Assembly: GCA_002077065.1 (NCBI GenBank)
Contig: NAJO01000144.1
Span: 1 to 12,022 of the forward strand
DNA: 12,022 bases
Direction of reading: 5' to 3'
From: Cryoendolithus antarcticus
Lineage: Eukaryota > Ascomycota > Dothideomycetes > Cladosporiales > Cladosporiaceae
In this document: positions 1 to 8,128 of the stretch, one piece after another
Layout of the letters: each line of letters starts with the position of its first letter
Position numbering within the stretch: position 1 is the stretch's first letter
Program-made: the position numbers and the translations under genes
Notes under the pieces: model-generated
Databases searched by the model: none
What the model was told of the DNA's origin: nothing
Seen by the model: the letters and a program-made list of their open reading frames with translations, nothing else

Positions 1-607
1 AAAGTCGGCAGCATGGACCATGCCCAAGGGAGGGACGTCCACAACCGATCTTAGTGGTGGAAGATTGACCACCGCCATGTTGCCGCGATGAAAACTTGTC
101 GTGGGGGCGGCGTCTACCGGTGTCAACAGAGCAGCTCCGCTGGTAATCGCAACTTCACGGATTGCGTGTAGTAGCGCGCCGACGTCGCCACCATGGTTAT
201 TGGCGCGGATGTGTCGGTAGATCTCCTGGGCTTCAGCCTCGGGGCGTGACTGAATTAGTGACATGAGAGTCCGATAATTGTCACGTTCGCGCTCCAGATC
301 GTGGTTCTTTGCGTCGCAGTGCTGACCAGCGGCTTTCGCCAGCTTCGACTTGGTACTGGCAGGTTGTGTTCAGCGCTTGACACCTTGTGCAAGATGGGCT
401 GTGTGTTGTCAGTATCGAGACACGAGTCATGTGGGCGGATATGCAGTTGCCTACCGTACGCTGTCGCACTGTGATGCTGTCAGGAAGTGAGGTAATGTAT
501 TCTAGCAATGGCAATGAGACCTTCGATTTCCGCTTCCGACACGCGCTGCAAGCGCTTTCAATCAGTTGACGTTTCGGCATCGAGTCTCTCTTGTAAGGCG
601 ATGGCAT
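1..607 (-). pseudogene. Zn2Cys6 (fungal binuclear cluster) transcription factor, N-terminal part, frameshifted, runs off left edge
   Basis: Seen: reading leftward from ATG at 607 (MPSPYKRDSM...), exon 1 (607-521) ends with CSACRKRKSK. Intron 1 (520-469, 52 nt) starts with the weak donor GTCTCA and ends CACAG. A 14-nt exon (468-455) encodes C-D-S-V and part of R. Intron 2 (454-399, 56 nt) has a CTGAC branch site. Exon 3 starts at 398. Splicing gives the exact spacing C20-x2-C23-x6-C30-x6-C37-x2-C40-x6-C47. Exon 3 then has one extra base in AAAG at 310-307. The original frame stops at 281-283, while the neighbouring frame stays open from about 306 to base 1. That frame has a coiled-coil-like run (DLERERDNYR) and then SRPEAEAQEIYRHIRANN, which resembles the linker of many fungal regulators. 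Known: such proteins are nuclear DNA-binding factors. Inferred: a damaged gene, or an assembly error in an A run. The frame is also open upstream to an ATG at 700, but 607 fits better. Confidence 0.8.
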
Positions 608-872
608 CGCTTGACTCCCACCCGCACTTCCAGATCCCGTCTGTACGTTAGCCGCGCTCGTCGCAGCAGACCTGTTCTGCGTAACGAAAACTACCAACAT
701 GCTTGCGCCTGCGCGACGAGGACACGCAGCTCTTATGAACTATCGCAATCAACGATCGCATGCCTCAGATGAGGGCGAGGCCGTTCAGCACTGCCACATC
801 AGCAGCGCAAGCGGCGATGCAAGCGTGCACGCGTGATTACACTGGACCGGAATAGATGCACGAACGTTGTAA

Positions 873-1316
873 CCACAAACGACGAGCGACAAGTGTGGAG
901 AGAAACTTTTTGAAGACCTCGGCGCTAGCGTGCACCGCAGGACGACCCAAGTGCATGACGAGGCTGCGTTGGACGTCGCTTTCAAGCGCTCGGACAATGT
1001 CTACCTGGTTTTCTCGGCCCATAAGTCCGGTGAGTACTTCGGCTACGCTCGCATGCTGGCGCCCATCTCTGGTGATCTTGCTGCAGCTACGGCCCCAGCA
1101 CCACCCGAGCAGAGTTCTCCCGACGATGGACCGCAGTCCATCCTTACTCCTGCGACCGTAACAGCGCCCTCTGGTCGCATCATTAACGACTCGGCACGTG
1201 GGACGATCTTCTGGGAAGCCGATGACCTGACCGAGGAGGACGGCTCCTCGTTGAAGGAAACCAGTGACGCGACTGCGGAGCAGGATCTCGGGCGACCGTT
1301 TATCATCGAGTAAACC
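873..1316 (+). pseudogene. Degraded YTH-domain (m6A reader-like) gene fragment
   Basis: Seen: the frame beginning just after a TAA at 870-872 and open to TAA at 1314-1316 contains KRSDNVYLVFSAHKSGEYFGYARM (about 976-1047), the core of a YTH domain. It continues with RIINDSARGTIFWEADD and ends GRPFIIE, as in fungal YTH proteins. Known: YTH domains bind N6-methyladenosine RNA in an aromatic cage, with one Trp in a G-x-W-[AS]-T segment and another just after the F-K-I-[ED] strand. Here the first aligns with AGG (Arg) at 939-941 within RRTTQVHDE, and the second falls exactly on the TAA stop. The C-terminal strands (basic segment with NPWN/RDGTELEP-type motifs) are not found downstream, and the start of the domain seems to change frame near 905. 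Inferred: a non-functional relic. No upstream RRM or start codon was identified. A 222-aa ORF antisense to it (837-1505) has no recognisable features. Confidence 0.75.
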
Positions 1317-1655
1317 AGGACAGCGCATAAGCTCGTAAACCTCACGCCACACCGCTATTCGGCCGGCGAACTCGTCCCGCTCCGTCGAGTCTTCCAGACG
1401 AGTAAGCATACCTCGTGCGGCTGACGGTCTGACTTTTCTGGCCGGACCTGCATTACCTTCACCTAACGGCTGACCGGACTCCACATAATGAAACGTAAGA
1501 GTCACTCTCAGCTTCCTGCAATCACGGAAACAATCGCTCAGAAACAGAAGCTGAGCTTCTAATGTAGGTTGTCAACTGCAAGCACGACAGTAACAAATGG
1601 TGTCGGCGGCTAATGCCTGCTTCAAGGTATATAGGACCTGACAAGCTCGGACTCA
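1317..1655. other. Gene-free interval between YTH relic and HeLo pseudogene
   Basis: The two flanking pseudogenes converge here. I see no domain, RNA gene or repeat. The expected YTH C-terminus could not be found in any of the three forward frames. Confidence 0.5.
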
Positions 1656-2503
1656 TCATAGCGTGGAGGACTGGCCTCGATGCAGAGTCTGGTCACCAGC
1701 AATTTGACTCAGCACCTTTGTATTGTCTTTATTATTCCACGTGTTATATGTTGTTCCCTGCTTTGTTAGCCTAGCGTAACGCGCATGTGGACTAGAGCTT
1801 GTAAGGCAACTTACACTCCGTCCTGCAAGCTATGCTAGCAAGTCGGCAAGTGGGGCGTGGTGCGCCTTTGCGATGTCCTTGAGGAGGTCCAAAGGCTCGA
1901 CATCTCTGAATTCCTCTGCTTCATCGTCACACAAGACGCTCTGAGACGGATGAGTCGCTAGGAACAGCTCCACAAGACCGCGGACCAGCATGTCTACATT
2001 CCCAACCAGATTCTGGAAGTGCTCCTTCTTGTAGATTGCCCACTTTGCTTTCTTGCCCATACTTGCGCCGCGCTGTCTGTAGTGACAGATCTTAAGCATA
2101 CGCTCATGAAGCGTCCGTGTCGCAGGCGGCATGATGGCAGTTGATTTCGATCTCATTCTTAGAGTCCTTCTTAGCCCGAAAGTCGTTCGTCACTTCTTCA
2201 GCCTACTGGAAGAGGGAAACAATACGAACAAGACTGTCCTCTGCGCAGTCAATGTCCTCCTTCAATACGGTGGTGTTTTGTAAGCAGGTTGCCGCGGCAG
2301 TTTGCACGCTCAGGCTAGCGGCTTCTCCCTATCTTGACAGCCGCAGCTGCGCGTTGTCCAATATCAGGCATTTTGTCTGCAAGTCTGTCCTAAACTCCTG
2401 TCCTAAACTCCTGTCCGAGTCTGACGTAGCGGAAGCCATCAATGGGGGTCTCAAAGAGTCCAGCTAGACCTGCAATACCGACCGCAAAGCTAGTCGGCTC
2501 CAT
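1656..2503 (-). pseudogene. HeLo-domain (HET-S-like) cell-death effector gene, multiply broken, with candidate amyloid tail
   Basis: Seen: ATG at 2503 opens a hydrophobic N-terminus (FAVGIAGLAGLFE) followed by DGFRYVRLGQEF, characteristic of HeLo domains. Later segments fit the same domain: LILDNAQLRLSR, TVLKEDIDCAEDSL, then LHERMLKICHYRQRG and KAKWAIYKKEHFQNLV, ending EFRDVEPLDLLKDI. Known: HeLo domains are about 220 aa, all-helical, and become membrane-active when a C-terminal prion-like segment assembles. Breaks: a 13-bp tandem duplication (2385-2416) shifts the frame; TAG at 2331-2329 and 2205-2203; a second frame change somewhere in about 2120-2200; TAG at 1832-1830. Beyond that TAG the same frame is open to TGA at 1658-1656. 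This stretch includes a 57-nt putative intron (1814-1758, GTAAGT, GCTAAC, CAG), which is frame-neutral, and a tail with KVLSQIAGDQTLHRGQ. It is divergent from the NLR gene at 2851. No functional product is expected. Confidence 0.85.
2385..2416. repeat. 13-bp tandem duplication that frameshifts the HeLo gene
   Basis: The unit ctgtcctaaactc occurs at 2385-2397 and 2398-2410, followed by a partial copy to 2416. On the minus strand it lies just after the LGQEF segment of the HeLo reading frame. Counting without one unit, the frames on either side agree, so this duplication is a discrete inactivating lesion. Confidence 0.9.
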
Positions 2504-2850
2504 GGGTACAAGATGGGAGAGAAGGCTCGACGACTACTGTATCGGCGGAAAGAGGAATACGTAATGCAAACGACGGATTGAGTGATAGAGAATACCAACA
2601 TGAGGCTACACAGGAGGTCGGCAAAGTGGATGAATCTTCCCTACGCGCTTCGCACAAGCTGAATGCATAGACGCCTTGCTGCAAGCCACCGAGATGGAGT
2701 AGCTAATAGGTGTCGCTCAGCTGCCGCCTCAGCGCAAGTGACTCTCGCACAATGACCACAATGATAGTGCATAGCTGTTACGGTGTCGTGTACTATCCGT
2801 GTTTTCTTCACTAACGAAGTGAACGCTCCGGCTAGACTTATTGCACGGCA
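2504..2850. promoter_or_regulatory. Divergent spacer between HeLo and NLR genes, presumed shared promoter
   Basis: This 347-bp interval separates the two start codons of the head-to-head pair. I see no coding motif, convincing TATA box or CCAAT box. Its assignment as a bidirectional promoter rests only on position and on the known co-location of fungal NLR/effector pairs. Confidence 0.45.
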
Positions 2851-2960
2851 ATGTCTAGTCTCGCAGTGAGCACGCGAGAGCAGAGCTTCGCTAACTACGA
2901 TAGCCGTGTCGCCAATCAGACTAGCCAGCAAACAATCCACGGCGGACAGCATATCTATCT

Positions 2961-3018
2961 GTGTGTGTGGCGTATGCCTATCGCCTAGCTAACATAAGTG
3001 ACTAACTCGCAGCCGCAG
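2961..3018 (+). other. Predicted intron in NLR pseudogene
   Basis: The donor GTGTGT at 2961 is the earliest one that joins exon 1 and the NB-ARC frame in phase. ACTAAC lies at 3001-3006, and AG acceptors lie at 3011-3012 and 3017-3018, both in phase. The in-frame TGA at 2999-3001 upstream of NB-ARC falls inside this intron, so it is not counted as a lesion. Confidence 0.6.
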
Positions 3019-4440
3019 TGACGCCAACCGGCCGAGCGTCCAAAGCACAATCGATACGGAAGGATACTTCTCGGTCCCGTTCACTACCGTCACGACCTAC
3101 GCGGAACGGAGTGAGCTATCGCAGCAGCTGGAGGTGAAGCTAGGTAAGACGTATCCCGGGAAGAAGCTCGCACACGCCGTCGCAGTGGTGGGCTTAGGGG
3201 GCACCGGCAAGACTCAGCTAGTGTTGAGGTACATTGAACAGCATGAGCAGGAGTACGATAGCATCTTGTAGATCGATGCGCGGAGTAAGGAGACGGCGCG
3301 GTCAAGCTTCGAGCGGTGCTGTCGTGACCTCGGACTCCCCGTCGAGCAAGCAAGCGAGCATTGCCGACTTTGTGATGGTCCTAGCGTGCAAGCGGTACAT
3401 CGGTGGCTACGATGCAGGTCGGTCACGTAAGGATGGCTGATGATCGTCGATAACGCGGACAAGCTGGATTGGGGGGTTCAGACCATCCTTCCCTAAAGCC
3501 AGGCTGGCTCCGTGATCGTGATAAGCCAGGACAGCCACGCATCACAAATGTTAGGTTGTAGCAGTCAAGTGGTGAGGGTGGAGGAGATGAGCGCTGACGA
3601 AGCGCGGACGCTATTGCTTAGTGCAGTGTCCGAGGACTTACAAAGTGCCAGCGAAGAGCTCCTAAGCACCACGACGAAACTTGCCAACACGCTGGATCGA
3701 CTGGCTTTGGCGGTCGACCTAGCAGGCGCTCGCATCGGCTCTGACGTGGACGAGGGTGCTAAGGCGCATGACGCAATGTAGCGCTATCTTTCCGATTTCC
3801 AGCATCATCAAGATAGGCTCTTACGGACTCGGGAGTATGCCGAAGCTACAGAGTACGACAAGACGGTGTGGACGGTGTGGGAAGCCAGTCTGGCATCACT
3901 TCGCGATGTAGAGGAGCGCGATACTGACATCCGTCCCATCGACTTCTTGGCCCTTCTCACGTGCCTTGACCGAGCCAACATACAGACGGAGATGTTTCGG
4001 CTAGCGAGTGGCGGGATGCACCAGACATGCGCGACGACAGACACGGAGCTGCCGTCGTGGTTACAGGACATATTGCAGCGGCGCGTGAATGATCAGGACG
4101 AGCAGTGGGACGACTACTACTACCGGGAGACGATCAAACCACTAGTGAGGTTTGGGCTAGTGCGATGGATGCAAGGCTGTTGGCCGGGATTGACGTTGCA
4201 CGGACTTGTTCAATAACGAGCGGCACAGGAGAGGGACGAGGAGACTTGCTAGCAGTAGTACACCACGTTTTGTGCGGCGGCCTGTTATCACAAGAAACAT
4301 GGAGATCCAAACGCAGAGTTTCGGCGTCACATGCTGGTACATCTACCTCCCATCGAGAAACTGATTAGGGAGGAGACTGAACGAAGCGCGGACGACCAAA
4401 GGTGGATGTGGATAACTGTCGGGCAAGTGTGGCAGGACGA

Positions 4441-4858
4441 AGGCCGGTGGAAGGAGTCGGAAGAGCTGTTCTTCACGGCGTGGCAGTGGCGGGCGCAGGA
4501 ACTCGGCACGGAGCATCCCTCCGCGCTCACTGCCATGGCCAACCTTGCATCCACATACTGGAACCAGGGGCGGTGGAAGGAGGGGGAGGAGCTGGATGTG
4601 AAGGTGATGGAGGCGACGTCGAGAACGCTGGGCGAGGATCATCCCTGCACGCTGACTGCCATGGCTAACCTTGGCGTCACTTACGCAATGCAAGGTAAAC
4701 AAGGCAAAGCAGAAGAGCTGAAGGTGAAGGTGATGGAAGCGAGGTCGAGAACGCTGGGCGCGGAGCATCCCGACACGCTGACTGCCATGGCCAACCTTGC
4801 AGCGACGTACCGGAACCAGGGGCGGGAGAAAGAGGCGGAAGAGCTAGAAGGGAAGTGA
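4441..4858 (+). repeat. 126-bp (42-aa) tandem TPR-coding repeats
   Basis: The block actgccatgg[c/t]caacctt-like recurs at 4529, 4655 and 4781, a constant 126-bp spacing, with units reading LGxEHPxTLTAMANLxxTYxxQGxxKEAEEL. A more divergent unit precedes them and a truncated one follows. The recurrent HP and AMANLA positions match the Kinesin-light-chain-like TPRs of fungal NLRs. Such arrays commonly gain and lose units by recombination. Confidence 0.85.
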
Positions 4859-5160
4859 AATGCAATCGAGCCTGCACGTCGTAAATAAGTACTCTTCTTG
4901 GGATGTCTATGTGTATGTAAATCTTCGCAAAGGACAAATCCGCCCATACAAGAGATCGTAATTGTGGACCCGCGCGTCGAGCGTGCAGTACTAGTATGCA
5001 TTATAAAAGTCATGTGATCGCCGAACGCTTGTGCGACTCTGAACATGCGCCACAGTCAACTGGACGCTAAGCCATGTCATCGTGACTTACTGTCATCGAG
5101 ATACGCTGTCCTGTAAATCTGTGAATTAGCAGCTTCGCTAAATGCACACTAGGGCACCTT
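4859..5160. other. Gene-free interval downstream of NLR pseudogene
   Basis: No continuation of the TPR array was found in any forward frame beyond a short open stretch (REVKC...) that stops within about 30 bases. No RNA gene or repeat is seen. Confidence 0.5.
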
Positions 5161-5765
5161 GAAAACAGATTACGTTAAAACACCCAGTCCCTCGTTAAAC
5201 GGAACTCCCGGGTCCATGTCTCCTACGTCGGGTCGCTTTGAAATTCTAGGGTAAGACTCTTCACCGTTAGGACTTCTAGCTTCACACCTACCGAGATTCC
5301 AGGCTTTCTTGAACCGCGATTTAGTAGGGGTAAACCGGAACAGCCATAGTTAGCGATGTCAACGAAATGATCGATAGCTTAGCCAACAGGCGGGACATTC
5401 CGTTGCCGCTCGGCCTTATTGTAAGGGAACAGCTAGAGAGTGACTAGGCTCTAGGGCGGGGTTATAGACTTGCGAGGGAGAGGATCCCGAGGCCTGAATT
5501 GTGAATTCGGCTCGTTACGGGGGGTGGCTCGCTACGTAGGGATGGACGTTATACTACTATACCTGCGTGTTTAACGTATAGAAACAGCGCCCGGGAATGC
5601 CTCGACCCTGAAGCGCCTAGGAAGCTCATTGATATATTGGCCTGTATCGTTGGTCTTTAGGTACTATATTAGCCGACCAGAAAGACTTTACGGGGTTCGT
5701 TTAGGTGTTGCATTAGTTGTTAGGCAGCGTAGATTGATTGAGATAGCTTAGGATAAAAGTTGTAG
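5161..5765. other. TA-rich, stop-dense non-coding stretch, likely mutated repeat or relic
   Basis: All six frames are broken often, and TAG/TTA words are abundant. A hand count of 5521-5760 gave about 28 TA and about 5 CA dinucleotides, a RIP-like bias. I found no reverse transcriptase, integrase, transposase or terminal repeat. The identity of the original sequence is unknown. Confidence 0.45.
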
Positions 5766-7212
5766 ATGGTATTGACCGTGACACTTCCGGGTTGTCAGCA
5801 CTTGCTGACCTGTTCTCACAGCGGACCCGCTTTGGGAAGCCGGATACGAGCTGTCGCAATTAGCGAAAATCCTTTGGATCGATCTTCACCACGAAGTGCT
5901 CGAACAATCGTTGTCATCGAGCGCGCTCGGTTGTTCTGTCGCAATCACGTTGCGCCGTGCAGCATCGGTAGCAGAGAGTAAGTCGTCCTCTGTACGGCGC
6001 GTTGCTCGTTGACGTAACGTTCGCACCGGCTCTGCTGTCCACGCTGTCCTTATGTTTAAAAGAGCGATCGGCCTAAGAGTCCTGTAGAGGCGTCGGGATT
6101 GCCTTTGATAGTTCGACGATTGTAGCTGGGGAAGAGGTGAAGTGGCCTGAATCGTGGCACCGCAATCCCGAAATCATCAGCACTTCGGCTCGATCCGACC
6201 CAGCTCGCAGGGTGGCATACAGCTCATCATGAAGATCTCGCCACGTGCAGAGCTTTGAATCAGCGATGTCAAGCGTTATATGGGTGGTCTGGTGTCACAA
6301 GGGTCGAACGATGCTGCGGTATAATGCCATAAAGCGCGGAGACGGACCGGGGTCCGCTGAATAAGCTCTGCAAGCCCTCTGCTTGGCCGGTAAGGTGCAG
6401 CGACATAAGTGAGGGCTCCACGTTCAACCCAGACCTATAAGTTATGTGCATCTGCTGATCGCGAGATCTGCTTGTTGTACTCTTCGCCCGCACCTCTGTC
6501 CATGAACCCTAATCGCAATCTGTCAGATGAGGAATGGCGTTCTGCACCAGTCTAATCTTAGGGTGCTCGAGTCTCGATAGCATCGTCGATGTCTGCAAGA
6601 CTGCATGCAGATCCTATAGGCAGTGCATGATTGCTATACTTCTATAGCGGCCAAGTCGACCGTCTCCGCGGTAGCGATGGTCGATCAGTCGAGGGGCGCA
6701 TCTCAAGACCTGATCCTTCATGCAAGTTCCTGCTCCACATTGCCAGTGACCTTGCCATCCGCCACGTCGTAGGTACACATGCTTACGTCTAGACCACGCT
6801 CCATGCCTCTACTGTATGTCGAGCAATGCGCCGCATCGCCGTACTGGTGGGAACGAGTATCCGGGTCGTTGGACGTTGCGTCATCACCGATCCCATCTTA
6901 CTGCAGTTCTGTCGAACCACCGTCGCCAAATTCGACGGCGTGCTGATCTGGCTACGGCGCGAGTCGTTTAGCAGCTCGGGTATCTATGATTGCAGGTTTC
7001 TCACACAGGGTCTACTCGCCACCAACATTGACAACGACACTACGCAAAGCCGCAAGTCTATCATCCGATTAAACACCGTATTGTCAGACTAACGAAAGGA
7101 ATGCCTGCAGCACGAGTGCGTGTCATACCGAAGCTGCAATCTCTGAGGCCGCAGAGCCGTCCAACACATCAACCTGGTGCGTGCTTGAAAGCTTGGCCGA
7201 TTTCAGTGCAAG
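5766..7212. other. Long interval without recognisable genes
   Basis: Only short open frames occur here: 5766-5981 plus, 6269-6493 minus, 6826-7092 plus. None shows a domain, codon pattern or splice-linked partner. One minus-strand frame is open for about 220 bases (about 6290 down to a TAG near 6080) with protein-like text such as WRDLHDELYATLRAGSDRAE; this length can occur by chance. The last few hundred bases presumably hold the promoter of the regulator starting at 7213. Confidence 0.4.
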
Positions 7213-8128
7213 ATGAGTGGCAGCCGTGCGGTCGGTTTCGCTACATGGATCGATGGCGAAGCGTCTAGCACCGTAGACGCTCTGCATGAAGAGCAGTCAG
7301 CGGGGAACAAGAACAAACGTTTTCAAGGCAAGCAGGCCTGCCAGCAATGCCGCCGGCGGAAAATCAAAGTGATACTTACCTTGCTTCACCCTCACTGCCT
7401 ACAGCACGCTGACAGCGATGCATTAGTGCGACGAAACCCGGCCAAAGTGCAAGTCCTGTGGCAAGGCCAAGTTGACGTGCAAGTATGAACGACTCGCCGG
7501 ACAGACCCGACAGCAAGCACTTGTCGAGAACCAGTCCAAGATTCAGCATGAACTCGAAGCGCATGCATCATTGATCAGTACCTTACGCACGCTACTATCA
7601 GATGCCGCAGTCGAAGTCCTCCATCGACTCCGAGAAGGGCAGTATGACGGCATACTCATTGGCAGACGCGAATCCCAAGACGGCACTGAGGTTCAGCATG
7701 CGAGCTTCCCATGGGAGTACCCCGTCGACAACGCAAAGGATGATGCATCCGGCGAAGATGATGAGGCAAATTCGGATGCCACGGTCTCTCTCCCGCAGAG
7801 CTACACGCAGTCCATTGGCTACAACATGGCCTTGTCATCTTCTCAACAGAGCACTCAAGTGCCCTCCATGCCTTTCACAAGAATGCCTCAGGTGGACCAG
7901 AATCTACCGCACCCAGGGTACTACGCGCCATATATGGCGTATCAGACCCCGGCTGGTGGACAGCAGAGTCTTAGCATGGGTATACCGGCCGAGCAGCTCC
8001 GACACGGCCGGATGGAGATGTTCCAGCAGGTCTCACTGCAGGTCTCACAGCAGTTTCATATGGGTCCACCGGCTGAGGAGAGCCACATTGCAACTGAACA
8101 GCGTTCGAAGAGGGCTCCTCCTCACTGA
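7213..8128 (+). CDS. Zn2Cys6 transcription factor, two exons, apparently intact
   Basis: Exon 1 is 7213-7368 and exon 2 is 7427-8128, giving 285 aa. The 58-nt intron (7369-7426) has donor GTGATA, a GCTGAC branch site and acceptor TTAG, and lies directly before the third cysteine, as is common in this family. The spliced cluster is perfect: C43-x2-C46-RRRKIK-C53-DETRPK-C60-x2-C63-x6-C70. A basic, Gln/Glu-rich stretch at about 80-110 looks like the dimerisation coiled coil. It is followed by VLHRLREGQYDGILIG, a segment typical of fungal regulator linkers. The remainder is acidic, then Gln/Pro/Met/Ser-rich and probably disordered; it could be an activation region. No fungal-specific regulator middle domain is present, so this is a short-form factor. 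Its target genes cannot be told from the sequence. The C-terminus (EQRSKRAPPH) might be shortened by a late mutation. Confidence 0.85.

Larger units (their letters stand above)
2851..4858 (+). pseudogene. NB-ARC/TPR NOD-like receptor with N-terminal amyloid-like motif, inactivated by in-frame stops
   Basis: Seen: exon 1 (2851-2960) encodes a 36-residue Q/N-rich leader with RVANQTSQQTIHGGQ. A likely intron (2961 to 3012 or 3018, CTAAC branch) keeps the frame into YFSVPFTTVTTYAERSEL and the NB-ARC fold. Motifs are Walker A GLGGTGKT (3191-3214), Walker B LMIVDNAD (about 3437-3460), GSVIVISQD, a GLPL-like LDRLALAVDLAG, and LHGLVQ before a stop where fungal NLRs usually read W-R-A. About 3.5 TPR units of 42 aa follow (about 4400-4858). 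Stops in this one frame: 3269 TAG, 3428 TAA, 3494 TAA, 3779 TAG, 4214 TAA, 4250 TAG and 4256 TAG. No frameshift is needed until the TGA at 4856-4858, which interrupts a TPR helix, so the true C-terminus is probably lost. Known: such STAND receptors oligomerise on ligand binding and can nucleate a partner's amyloid motif. Inferred: former sensor of the adjacent HeLo effector. Confidence 0.88.

Noticed and set aside
837..1505. Longest minus-strand ORF at the left (222 aa)
   Set aside because: It is antisense to the YTH relic, whose conserved motifs are clear on the plus strand. The minus text has no recognisable domain.
2141..2467. 108-aa plus-strand ORF
   Set aside because: It lies antisense to the HeLo pseudogene and has Ser/Cys-rich shadow-like composition.
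4343..5046. Several minus-strand ORFs of 75-141 aa
   Set aside because: They mirror the TPR repeats on the opposite strand (repeated RPRFHHLHLQ-like text) and are not independent genes.
6506..6520. Telomere-like ccctaa
   Set aside because: It is a single copy, not an array.
6826..7092. 88-aa plus-strand ORF
   Set aside because: No domain, no splice partner, and a length that can occur by chance.
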